Below, piece after piece: positions 14,347 through 20,929 of a DNA stretch of 49,771 nucleotides. Position 1 is the stretch's first letter; every line of letters begins with the position of its first letter. Below the pieces are notes generated by a model that saw only the letters and a program-made list of their open reading frames with translations, was not told the origin of the DNA and did no database searches. This DNA is from a virus. The translations under genes were made by a program, and so were the position numbers. The stretch is taken from the IMG/VR virus record IMGVR_UViG_3300048927_000742, positions 1 to 49,771 of that record; one strand, given 5' to 3'.

Positions 14347-14706
14347 TTACACCATCTTGTCGCCTGCAGCGTCCCTGTCCATCGCAATGATCTCTGCCAA
14401 TGCCCAGATGCCGACGAGTACCCAAGGCACGATTAGCCATCCTGTGAGGAGCGTCAGCAATAGTTGAACGACGCCGCGACCGTTGTAGCCGGCGTAGAAG
14501 TTGTGGATACCTAGCGTCCCCAAGAACAGCCCCAGGATGATGTACACACCCCGGCTCTTGGCCGTCTTAATTGGTTGCTGAAATGCGGGGGCATGGTAGT
14601 TCTGCGCCTGCACATGCGCCTGCCTCAGCGGCGCACCGCAGCCGACGCATGCCAGCGCTTGATCACTCACCTCCCGACCACACTCATCGCACTTGATTAA
14701 AGCCAT
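14347..14706 (-). CDS. zinc-ribbon plus TM2-domain membrane protein
   Basis: A 119-aa inner-membrane protein. An N-terminal zinc ribbon (IKCDECGREVSDQALACVGC) is followed by a short linker and a TM2 domain: two membrane spans around GTLGIHNFYAGYNGRG (the G-x-H-x-F-Y-x-G signature), then VVQLLLTLLTGWLIVPWVLV and an acidic DRD near the end. The gene overlaps its upstream neighbour by 10 bases (ATGGCTTTAA) and belongs to the leftward repressor operon, in the place of lambda rex genes. A membrane lysogenic-conversion function is plausible. Confidence 0.85.
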   Translation of the reverse strand: MALIKCDECGREVSDQALACVGCGAPLRQAHVQAQNYHAPAFQQPIKTAKSRGVYIILGLFLGTLGIHNFYAGYNGRGVVQLLLTLLTGWLIVPWVLVGIWALAEIIAMDRDAAGDKMV

Positions 14707-15086
14707 TCCATTTCCCCTGTTGTGTCCTTCACCAGACCAGCCTCATCGAAGGCGATCCCCTCCACCCGGCACTCTCGACCGCGCTCCATTTTTTCAAGCA
14801 GGTTAGTCAGTTCCTCATCGGACAAGCACTCGATGATCCCGCTGACCTGCATCGTTTCTTGCCGCACTAGCCACTTGAGCCAATACATATTCCCAAGGTC
14901 ATTGATTCGGCTGTAAAGCACGTCCCGCTGCAATGCATTGAGTCCGCCCCCTGCGGCAGGATCCTCCTTTCCTACGACGGTCAGCCTACGCGGCGGTGTC
15001 CTGGTTTGGATCCCCATTTCGGCGGCCAGCTGCCGCGCCATTGCCTCTAACTCCTGCTTGCTTTTTCCCATCTGCCGCACACTCAC
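14697..15086 (-). CDS. hypothetical protein translationally coupled to the repressor
   Basis: A 129-aa protein whose GTG start overlaps the repressor stop (GTGA), so it is almost certainly translated from the same mRNA. The N-terminus is charged (GKSKQELEAMARQLAAEMGI), the middle helical (LQRDVLYSRINDLGNMYWLK), and the C-terminus acidic (SDEELTNLLEKMERGRE). No family is recognised. Coupling to the repressor means it should be made in the prophage state, a feature of exclusion or conversion genes. Confidence 0.7.
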   Translation of the reverse strand: MSVRQMGKSKQELEAMARQLAAEMGIQTRTPPRRLTVVGKEDPAAGGGLNALQRDVLYSRINDLGNMYWLKWLVRQETMQVSGIIECLSDEELTNLLEKMERGRECRVEGIAFDEAGLVKDTTGEMEWL

Positions 15087-15556
15087 CCTGTGGAACGAAG
15101 CCTGGCGGCGACCTCCCTCGCAGCATCGTCCAAAGACGCTCCGCTCAGGCTCTGCGTTCCCGATTCCTGAACCATAGTCGCCGCCTCAGTGAGCAGCTGG
15201 ATGTAGCGCTCCCCCTCGATCGGCTCGATTGCCATGTCCTGAACCCGGCGGGCAATGGTCACCGCTGCGGCCATGATGTCGCGCATCGATCCCGCAGATT
15301 GAGATTGGCGCGCTCCGCCCTCTCGGACGAACATGGGCTTGGCGCCTTCAAGAATCCAATTGGCGCTGATCCCTAGCCGCTGCTGCACCTGTGAAGCTCC
15401 TGACGCACTGACGCCAGTCTTCCTGGTTTCCCAATTCTTGATGTTCTGAGGCGACTGGCCGATCTCGCGCGCCAGCTCGGACTGACCACGAAGGCGAGGG
15501 TCTACCTGGGCTGCGGCCTCGTAGAGGCGTGCCATTGAGGGGTGCATGTCGGGCAT
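15083..15556 (-). CDS. CI-like phage repressor (XRE family HTH)
   Basis: A 157-aa repressor. Residues ~25-70 form an XRE/CI helix-turn-helix (RGQSELAREIGQSPQNIKNW, then ASGASQVQQRLGISANWILE). The C-terminal half is helical (MRDIMAAAVTIARRVQDMAI) and shows no S24/LexA-type Ser-Lys protease motif, so induction by RecA-stimulated self-cleavage is not evident. The start at 15556 is favoured because operator copy 1 (15574-15590) lies just upstream; ATGs at 15547 and 15535 are alternatives. Likely binds the 17-bp operators at both ends of the region and regulates its own operon. Confidence 0.85.
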   Translation of the reverse strand: MPDMHPSMARLYEAAAQVDPRLRGQSELAREIGQSPQNIKNWETRKTGVSASGASQVQQRLGISANWILEGAKPMFVREGGARQSQSAGSMRDIMAAAVTIARRVQDMAIEPIEGERYIQLLTEAATMVQESGTQSLSGASLDDAAREVAARLRSTG

Positions 15557-15573
15557 GCGCAATTGTCCCGCCA

Positions 15574-15628
15574 CTAAACACGGCGTTGTTACACATGGCG
15601 TTGACTGACGTTTAAACATGGCGTTTAA
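15574..15628. promoter_or_regulatory. right operator triplet (oR-like)
   Basis: Three copies of the 17-base operator in the repressor/Cro intergenic space: CTAAACACGGCGTTGTT (15574-15590), TTACACATGGCGTTGAC (15589-15605) and TTAAACATGGCGTTTAA (15612-15628). The third is the best palindrome and overlaps the -10 of the rightward promoter. The second covers its -35. The first lies at the repressor promoter. The graded similarity recalls oR1-oR3 of lambda. Confidence 0.75.
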
Positions 15629-15629
15629 T
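15601..15629 (+). promoter_or_regulatory. rightward early promoter (pR-like) with leaderless output
   Basis: -35 TTGACT (15601-15606), 17-bp spacer, -10 TTTAAT (15624-15629). The predicted first transcribed base is about 15636-15637, which coincides with the A of the Cro-like ATG at 15637. There is no Shine-Dalgarno, so the mRNA appears to be leaderless. The in-frame ATG at 15628 lies inside the -10 box and cannot be transcribed from this promoter. Confidence 0.75.
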
Positions 15630-15636
15630 GCTCGCC

Positions 15637-15876
15637 ATGAACCCGACCGCCCCCAAGAAGCTGCACCCTGACGCCGCGCTGCTTGATTCCCTCGGTGGCC
15701 CGGCCGCCGTCGCGCGTGCGCTTGGTTTGAACAAGCGTACCGGCACCCAGACCGTCCAAAACTGGAAGTACCGGGGAATCCCCGAACTGACGCTGCTGAA
15801 GAACCCCAAGGTCTTCAAGGCGCCGAAGCCTCTGGTCGGTGTATCGGCAGAGGAGGGCGTGGCCAATGCTGCTTGA
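15637..15876 (+). CDS. Cro-like DNA-binding protein
   Basis: A 79-aa protein, divergent from the repressor, with a Cro/YdaS-type helix-turn-helix (LLDSLGGPAAVARALGLN, then TQTVQNWKYRGIPELTLL). The motif 'GGxxxVAxALG...VxNWxxRGIPE' is typical of phage Cro proteins. It would repress the repressor promoter during lytic growth. The start at 15637 is preferred to 15628 because the latter lies within the -10 box. The C-terminus (KAPKPLVGVSAEEGVANAA) is an unstructured tail. Confidence 0.85.
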   Translation: MNPTAPKKLHPDAALLDSLGGPAAVARALGLNKRTGTQTVQNWKYRGIPELTLLKNPKVFKAPKPLVGVSAEEGVANAA

Positions 15877-15944
15877 TGCACCGGTGGCTCGCCTATCGCC
15901 AGGGGAGTACCAAGCCATAGGCGAGCGTGTTGCGCGGGCTCTGG

Positions 15945-16139
15945 CTATTTCTTCGGTTGATAGCCGGGAACGAGCGCGCGAAGAACCACAAGCTGCCTCG
16001 CTCCCTCTGGCCACTTTCGCCCTTCGACAAGACCATCGAGGTGACCGATGAGCTTTGCCTGCGGCACTGCCATGCCTATCGCCGTCACAACGATGCCGAT
16101 GGCTTCGAGCACTTCGTTGAGTTCGTTCTTTTCGCTCAT
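15945..16139 (-). CDS. small hypothetical protein in PRE-like leftward segment
   Basis: A 64-aa protein (MSEKNELNEVLEAIGIVVTA...) with a hydrophobic helix and a C-terminal basic part (VEGRKWPEGARQLVVLRALV). The start at 16139 has a good AGAAGGGA upstream. It runs opposite to cro and cII, as in the segment between cII and cro that lambda's CII-activated pRE transcript crosses. It competes with a rightward frame on the other strand (15866-16051), but start signal and composition favour this one. Confidence 0.6.
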   Translation of the reverse strand: MSEKNELNEVLEAIGIVVTAIGMAVPQAKLIGHLDGLVEGRKWPEGARQLVVLRALVPGYQPKK

Positions 16140-16202
16140 GGATTCCCTTCTGGTGGTCGGTGGTGGTGTGGAAATCCCATCGTACCGCCAGGGGGGACTC
16201 CT

Positions 16203-16376
16203 CTACGCCGGCCACGGGTCAGGGCCGGCCTGACGCGGCCTGACGGACCAGCAGTGCATGCGGCCATCGACCCAGCGCAACGCAAACACCGCATCACCCA
16301 CCCGAATGATCGTCGTGACGTTCGGGGCTCTCTTTCTCGCTGACCTGATTCGTCTCTGCAAAGCGGCTTTGTCCAT
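16203..16376 (-). CDS. small basic protein related to 14121-14309 product
   Basis: A 57-aa gene from the ATG at 16376 (MDKAALQRRIRSARKRAPNV) to the TAG at 16203-16205. After a basic helix the sequence VTTIIRVGDAVFALRWVDGR parallels VSTIVRADGRAWSLQWIKGK of the repressor-operon gene at 14.1-14.3 kb, suggesting a shared small fold. The ribosome site is weak. With the 64-aa gene downstream it forms a two-gene leftward unit placed between cII and cro. Confidence 0.5.
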   Translation of the reverse strand: MDKAALQRRIRSARKRAPNVTTIIRVGDAVFALRWVDGRMHCWSVRPRQAGPDPWPA

Positions 16377-16429
16377 GCGGCAAGCCTGACGGGTCGGTCA
16401 TTCAGCAACCACGTTCAGGTATCCCGGCA

Positions 16430-16909
16430 ATGAACATCCTCGATGCAGCACACAAGACGGTGAAGGAATACCCGGGCGGCTCCGTGGCCCTGGCCACACG
16501 CCTGATCCGCATCAATGACGACGGCCAGGAAGTGCCGATGTCTGACGCGGTCCTCCGCAACAAGGTCAATCCGAACAACAGAACGCACCACCTGACCCTG
16601 GCCGAGGCCAGCGAGATCATGGGGCTGACCGAGAACTACCGGATGCTGCACGCGCTGGCGGCGGAGCATGGCTTCGTGCTCCATCGCTCCGACGCGCCCG
16701 AGGCCGGGTCGCTGATCGGCGCGCTGATCGACGCCGGCGAGATCAAGGGGAAGCTCTGCCAGATCATCGGCGACGCTCTGGACGACGACCGCATCACCCG
16801 CAACGAAGCGCTGCTGATCGCGGCGACCTGCAGCGACCTGCAGGAGGTGGCTTCGCACATCGCCCAGCATGCCCACGCAGCCGTTGCGAAGGCGAGAGCG
16901 GCAGCATGA
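16430..16909 (+). CDS. CII-family phage regulatory protein
   Basis: A 159-aa protein with the pattern of the CII/CP76 phage regulator family: LDAAHKTVKEYPGGSVALAT, AVLRNKVNPNNRTHHLTLAE, then EIMGLTENYRMLHALAAEHG. It keeps the 'LRNKVNP...HHLTLxEA' helix-turn-helix core. The C-terminal half is helical (ITRNEALLIAATCSDLQEVA), fitting a multimerisation domain. It is the first rightward gene after the leftward pair at 15.9-16.4 kb and presumably activates lysogeny promoters, perhaps one driving that pair toward the repressor. Confidence 0.85.
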   Translation: MNILDAAHKTVKEYPGGSVALATRLIRINDDGQEVPMSDAVLRNKVNPNNRTHHLTLAEASEIMGLTENYRMLHALAAEHGFVLHRSDAPEAGSLIGALIDAGEIKGKLCQIIGDALDDDRITRNEALLIAATCSDLQEVASHIAQHAHAAVAKARAAA

Positions 16910-17106
16910 TCCAGTCCCTTCGCCAACGCATCCAGGACCTCCTGAGGGAGCGCCGGATAGCAAGGCTGCGCGCTGAGCTACGAGACGCCACTGCGAACAA
17001 CCACGACTCCCTGGCGCGCGGCTATTGGCTGCTGCTGCGCGATGAGGTGCTATCCCGCAGCCCCCAGCAGATTGAGCGCATGGAGCGGGCAGGGGGGCTG
17101 TCTTGA
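16906..17106 (+). CDS. small basic hypothetical protein (66 aa)
   Basis: A 66-aa Arg-rich helical protein (LRQRIQDLLRERRIARLRAE...) between the CII-type and O-like genes, overlapping both by ATGA/TTGA-type junctions (the next gene starts with TTG at 17103 overlapping the TGA). No family is recognised; the high basicity suggests nucleic-acid binding. Confidence 0.6.
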   Translation: MIQSLRQRIQDLLRERRIARLRAELRDATANNHDSLARGYWLLLRDEVLSRSPQQIERMERAGGLS

Positions 17107-17864
17107 GCACCACCATCATGGCGGCCTGCTGGCCGCTCTCCATGCCCCCGACCGCAAAAGCGGTTCTGATCTCGCTTGCTGACAACGCCAACGACCAGGG
17201 CCACTGCTGGCCGGCCATCGCCACCATCAGCGAGCGCACATGCTTCTCCAAGCGCGCCGTGATCGATGCGATCACCTGGCTGGAGAACGCCAAGGTGGTG
17301 ATCGCAGACCGGACAAACGGACGGCACACGACCTACCAGATCGACCCCTCCCAATTCCGCCAACCGGTGCAGGAGGCGCACCGGTGCATTTCCCGCACCG
17401 GTGCAGCTGCCGCACCTAAACCGGTGCAGCTCCCGCACCAACCGGTGCAGATGGCTCCAAAACCGGTGCAGCAGCTGCACACTAACCGTAAGAACCATCA
17501 AGAACCAAAAGCACGAACCGCCACTTCCTCGAAATCGAGGTCGATGACCTTCGATACCTGGAACACCGCTCTTGGCGACCAGGATGCGATCCAGGTTGAA
17601 GACCCCATCTTCGAATGGGTCGAGAAGGCGGGTATCCCGGCAGAGTTCCTGGAGCTGGCCTGGCGCGCGTTCGTCGACCGCTACACCGGCGATGCGAAGC
17701 GCTACACCGACTGGCGCGCTGTGTTCCGCAATGCTGTCCGCGGAAACTGGCTCAAGGTCTGGTATCTGCACCCGCAGGCCGGTTACAGCCTGACCACGAT
17801 TGGTGAGCAATACCGTCGTGTCCGCGACGCAGAAGCCTTTTCCGATGCGGAGGCCGCTGCATGA
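17103..17864 (+). CDS. O-like replication initiation protein (helix-turn-helix)
   Basis: A 253-aa protein with an N-terminal winged-helix domain typical of phage replication initiators (MPPTAKAVLISLADNANDQG, CWPAIATISERTCFSKRAVI, RTNGRHTTYQID). A low-complexity linker (~90-130) follows, whose codons form six DNA iterons. The C-terminal domain (WVEKAGIPAEFLELAWRAFV, YTDWRAVFRNAVRGNW) has the DnaT/O-type helicase-loader pattern. It would bind the iterons inside its own gene and load the DnaB helicase encoded next. The start is TTG, overlapping the previous TGA; an internal ATG lies five codons downstream. Layout matches lambda O plus ori. Confidence 0.85.
   Translation: MSTTIMAACWPLSMPPTAKAVLISLADNANDQGHCWPAIATISERTCFSKRAVIDAITWLENAKVVIADRTNGRHTTYQIDPSQFRQPVQEAHRCISRTGAAAAPKPVQLPHQPVQMAPKPVQQLHTNRKNHQEPKARTATSSKSRSMTFDTWNTALGDQDAIQVEDPIFEWVEKAGIPAEFLELAWRAFVDRYTGDAKRYTDWRAVFRNAVRGNWLKVWYLHPQAGYSLTTIGEQYRRVRDAEAFSDAEAAA
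17363..17470 (+). repeat. six iterons, probable replication origin
   Basis: Six exact copies of ACCGGTGCA start at 17363, 17380, 17397, 17420, 17441 and 17462, with start-to-start distances of 17, 17, 23, 21 and 21 bp. Several extend to GCACCGGTGC or ACCGGTGCAG. The core ACCGGT is palindromic. Immediately to the right comes an A-rich stretch (17475-17515) that could be the unwinding element. Repeats in the middle of an initiator gene followed by A-rich DNA is the lambdoid origin design. Confidence 0.8.
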
Positions 17865-19306
17865 ACGCGCCCCACGATTTCAACCGCGAGGATCTCGGCC
17901 AACTGCGCATGCCGCCGGCGAGCATCGAGGCCGAGCAGCACGTCTTGGGCGGCCTGCTGCTGGTGCCGCGGGCCTGGTGGGACATTGCCGACGCGCTGAC
18001 CGCCGGCGAGTTCTACCGCCGCGACCACCAGCTGATCTGGACGGCGATCAGCGAGCTGCACGAGCGCAAGCAGCCGATCGACTGGACCACGGTCGGCGAC
18101 TGGTTCGAAAGCCGCGGCCAGGGCGACCTGATCATGCACGGTGCCTACCTGATCGAGCTGTCCTCGAACACGCCGTCTGCGGCGAACATCCGCGCGTACG
18201 CCGAGATCGTGGCCGACAAGGCGCGCCTGCGGCAGCTGATCGACGTTGGTACCGAGATCGTCAACTCGGCGTTTCAGACCAAGGGCCGCAGCAGCATCGA
18301 GCTGGTGGGCGAGGCGCAGAGCCGCATGGGCGGGCTGCTCGACAATGAGCCGTGCGACCTGGAGCCGGTGGCGCCAGTCATGCAGCGCGTGTTCGATCGC
18401 CTCTCGGACCGCTCGCGCGCCGGCGCAGTGCTGCAGGGCTTGGGCACAAGCATCGCGGACCTGGACGTCATCCTCGGCGGCCTGCGTCCCGGCGGCCTCT
18501 ACGTCTTGGCCGCGCGCCCCAAGATGGGCAAGACCACCCTTGCCCAGAACATCAGCGAGTACTGCGCGCTGGTTGCCGGCAAGCCGGTGGCGTTCTTCAG
18601 CTTCGAGATGCAGCCGGAGGAACTGGGCGACCGCATGCTGGCCAGCGTAGGCGGCATCAGCGGCACCAAGATCCGCAACGGCGACCTGGACGACATCGAC
18701 TGGACCAACGCCACCTCAGCAATGACCAAGCTGCGCGCGGCGAAGATCTTCGTGAGCCGCCCGCGCAACGCCAGGGTCGAGCACGTCACCGCGCAGGTGC
18801 GCCGCCAGCACGCGCGCGAGCCGCTGGGTTTGGTGGTGATCGACTACCTGCAGCTGATGAGCGTGCAGGGCGATAACCGCTCCGTCGGCATCGGCGAAAT
18901 CACCCGTGCGTTGAAGCTCATGGCTGGCGAGATCGGCGTGCCGGTGCTGCTGCTGAGCCAGCTCAACCGCAAGGTGGAGGAACGTCCGAACAAGCGCCCG
19001 ATGGTCTCGGATCTTCGCGACTCCGGCTCGATCGAGCAGGACGCTGATGCGGTGATCTTCATCTACCGCGACGAGATATATAACCGAGAGAGCCCCGACC
19101 GCGGCCTGGCCGAGCTGATCGTCGCCATCCAGCGCAACGGCGCGCCGGGCGATTGCAAGGCGCTCTACATGCCCGAGCGCTTCAAGTTCCAGGACGTACC
19201 TGACTCCTGGATGCCGTTTCGGCCTGCTGCGGAGCCGAAGGCTGCGCCCAAGCCCCGGGGATTCCGTAAGCCTGCGGCGCCACGCAGCCAGGGATACGAC
19301 GAATGA
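17861..19306 (+). CDS. dnaB: replicative DNA helicase, DnaB family
   Basis: A 481-aa DnaB-type hexameric helicase. The N-terminal domain (~15-115) has PPASIEAEQHVLGGLLLVPR; the RecA-like domain has Walker A ARPKMGKT (218-225), FFSFEMQPEEL, Walker B LGLVVIDYLQLM and the motif LLSQLNRKVEERPNKRPMVS followed by DLRDSGSIEQDADAVIFIYR. All motor motifs are intact and length is normal. It overlaps the O-like gene (ATGA), implying coordinated synthesis of loader and helicase, so the phage supplies its own helicase. The Pro/Lys-rich C-terminus (AAPKPRGFRKPAAP) is a tail. Confidence 0.95.
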   Translation: MNAPHDFNREDLGQLRMPPASIEAEQHVLGGLLLVPRAWWDIADALTAGEFYRRDHQLIWTAISELHERKQPIDWTTVGDWFESRGQGDLIMHGAYLIELSSNTPSAANIRAYAEIVADKARLRQLIDVGTEIVNSAFQTKGRSSIELVGEAQSRMGGLLDNEPCDLEPVAPVMQRVFDRLSDRSRAGAVLQGLGTSIADLDVILGGLRPGGLYVLAARPKMGKTTLAQNISEYCALVAGKPVAFFSFEMQPEELGDRMLASVGGISGTKIRNGDLDDIDWTNATSAMTKLRAAKIFVSRPRNARVEHVTAQVRRQHAREPLGLVVIDYLQLMSVQGDNRSVGIGEITRALKLMAGEIGVPVLLLSQLNRKVEERPNKRPMVSDLRDSGSIEQDADAVIFIYRDEIYNRESPDRGLAELIVAIQRNGAPGDCKALYMPERFKFQDVPDSWMPFRPAAEPKAAPKPRGFRKPAAPRSQGYDE

Positions 19307-19944
19307 CCCAGACCGCGGCGGCCAAGAAGATCAGGGCCAAGCGCGCATCGCGACCGATCTATGCGCTGATAGAGCGCGTGGTGGTGCTTGGCACCGGCGA
19401 AGAGCGACTGGCCTTGCTGGCCGAGCACCCGGTCGACCGCGAGTTGATGAAGCAGCGCGGCTATCGCCGAGGGCAAGAAGTACGCCTGGAAATAAAGGCG
19501 CCGCGCGACGCATGGCGCCATCGGCTGCTGCACAAAATTGGGCAGCTCATGACCGACAACGTCGAGGGCTGGCAAGAGCTGGACACGCACGAGGCGGTGA
19601 AGCGCCTGCAGCGTGAGGCTGGCGTCTGCTGCGACGAGATCGACATGGACGCGACTGCGGTGGTCGCCGCGGTGTTGGCTGCATCGGATGCGGCTTTCGG
19701 CCCTGGCGCCAGCAAGTTGCTGCGAGAAGTTCTGCCGAAGATCGAAACCATCCCCGTCACCGTGGCGCGCTCGCTGGCATTCGATTCGATGGATGAGGAC
19801 GAGTTCCGCCGGCTCTTCGAAGGCATCACCCGACACATCGGCGACGCCTATGCGCACGTGATGCTGGAAGAGGTGGTGGCTGAGTTCTGGCTTATGGCAA
19901 ACGGCCAGGGCACACAGTCGGCACCGGCGAGGAGAGCGGCATGA
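19303..19944 (+). CDS. DUF1367 phage protein
   Basis: A 213-aa protein with the DUF1367 pattern: RGYRRGQEVRLEIKAPRDAW, RHRLLHKIGQLMTDN, and later IPVTVARSLAFDSMDEDEFR. DUF1367 proteins are found in lambdoid early regions near nin-type genes; their role is not established, but DNA metabolism is suspected. ATGA overlaps on both sides place it in the replication operon. The N-terminus is basic (AKKIRAKRASR). Confidence 0.8.
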   Translation: MTQTAAAKKIRAKRASRPIYALIERVVVLGTGEERLALLAEHPVDRELMKQRGYRRGQEVRLEIKAPRDAWRHRLLHKIGQLMTDNVEGWQELDTHEAVKRLQREAGVCCDEIDMDATAVVAAVLAASDAAFGPGASKLLREVLPKIETIPVTVARSLAFDSMDEDEFRRLFEGITRHIGDAYAHVMLEEVVAEFWLMANGQGTQSAPARRAA

Positions 19945-20741
19945 AGGCATCGGAGATCAAGGCGGCCTTCCCAACGGAGGAGGTGCTCTGCGAGTGCTTC
20001 TTGGCTGGTCTGAAGAAGATCGGCGGCTGGACCGCGTACCCGGAGACGGCTGGCTTCGACATCCTCGCTGTATACGATGCGACTGGCCACCAACTCGGCA
20101 TCGAGGCGAAGCTCGCGCTCAACGCGAAGGTGGCCGATCAGATCCTGCCCGATCACTACATGGGATACGGCAGCGAAGGGCGCGAAGGACCCGACTTCCG
20201 TGCCGTCATCGTGCCGGCGATCACCGAGGCTTCGTCGGGGATCGCGAAGATGCTTGGCATCTTGGGGGTGATGGTGTGGACGCCGGAGCCTGGCTACAGC
20301 CGCGGCTGGGACTTCTCTCGCTGCCTGAGCCGCTACAGCAGTGCTCGACCTGATCGGCGAGCTTACGATGCAGAGGACGGGCCTCTCAACGAATGGGACA
20401 TGGCTTGGCACGACTGGAACCCGGCCAGCCGCTGCAAGCTTCCGGAAATCGTGCCAGCGGTTCGCTGTGGCGTACCGGCACCGCTTCGTCTGACACCTTG
20501 GAAGATCGGCGCGCTGCGCGTGCTGGCCCAGCTGGAGGTGTGCGGCTTCGTCACCGCAAAGTCGGTCCGCGACTGCGGGGTCGACGCGCGCCGCTTCTGT
20601 GCCTCCGACGGATGGCTGGAGCAACTAGGCGGTGGTCGGTGGGGCCGCGGCAAGGTGCCGGCGTTTGATGCGCAGCACCCCGAGGCCTACGCGCAGCTGC
20701 TGGCTGAGGCTCGGGAAAAGCTCCAAGGGGTGGCGGCATGA
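19941..20741 (+). CDS. PD-(D/E)XK-like nuclease-fold protein
   Basis: A 266-aa protein. The N-terminal ~100 residues read like a restriction-endonuclease fold: an acidic helix (FPTEEVLCECFLAGLKKIGG), then D40 in ETAGFDILAVYD and E55-A-K57 in QLGIEAKLAL, giving the D...ExK active-site set. Next is a central W/R-rich segment, and residues ~185-235 resemble a winged helix (KIGALRVLAQLEVCGFVTAK). Possible roles are Holliday-junction or recombination nuclease or DNA-structure-specific endonuclease. No close family is recognised; assignment is from motif spacing. Confidence 0.6.
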   Translation: MKASEIKAAFPTEEVLCECFLAGLKKIGGWTAYPETAGFDILAVYDATGHQLGIEAKLALNAKVADQILPDHYMGYGSEGREGPDFRAVIVPAITEASSGIAKMLGILGVMVWTPEPGYSRGWDFSRCLSRYSSARPDRRAYDAEDGPLNEWDMAWHDWNPASRCKLPEIVPAVRCGVPAPLRLTPWKIGALRVLAQLEVCGFVTAKSVRDCGVDARRFCASDGWLEQLGGGRWGRGKVPAFDAQHPEAYAQLLAEAREKLQGVAA

Positions 20742-20929
20742 AGTGCGCCCATTGCGGCTGCGCAGGCGCCGCCAATACTTGGAACCTGCAGGTGTGCGCC
20801 GACGGCCGCCGCAAGCGGACGAAGCGTCTGTGCGATCCGTGCGATGCCCTTCTCAACGCGCGGGTGCTGGCTTTTTTCGGTGACCCGAAGGCGGCCGAGA
20901 AGATGCGCAGATACAGGGCGGCAGCATGA
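20738..20929 (+). CDS. small zinc-finger protein (63 aa)
   Basis: A 63-aa protein with two CxxC pairs, CAHCGC near the start and LCDPCDALLN in the middle, separated by a basic loop (DGRRKRTKR). This makes a compact zinc ribbon like those in NinF or other lambdoid nin-region proteins. The C-terminal helix is basic (DPKAAEKMRRYRAAA). Overlaps both neighbours. Confidence 0.65.
   Translation: MKCAHCGCAGAANTWNLQVCADGRRKRTKRLCDPCDALLNARVLAFFGDPKAAEKMRRYRAAA

Noticed and set aside
15083-15556. Search for an S24/LexA-type self-cleavage domain in the repressor
   Set aside because: No Ala-Gly cleavage site or Ser/Lys pair was found in the C-terminal half; induction may use another route, so no autoproteolysis is claimed.
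15866-16051. Rightward 61-codon frame beginning in the end of the Cro-like gene (MLLDAPVARLSPGEYQAIG)
   Set aside because: The first 25 residues look protein-like, but the second half is antisense to the better supported 15945-16139 gene, and no Shine-Dalgarno is present. Kept as a weak alternative only.
16136-16408. Leftward 90-codon frame over 16.1-16.4 kb
   Set aside because: Arg/Gly/Pro-rich shadow frame; the overlapping 57-codon frame (16203-16376) has a more protein-like sequence and resembles another gene in this window.
17363-17470. Possible CRISPR array because of regularly spaced short repeats
   Set aside because: Repeats are 9-10 bases with 8-14 base spacing inside a coding gene; these are iterons, not CRISPR repeats.
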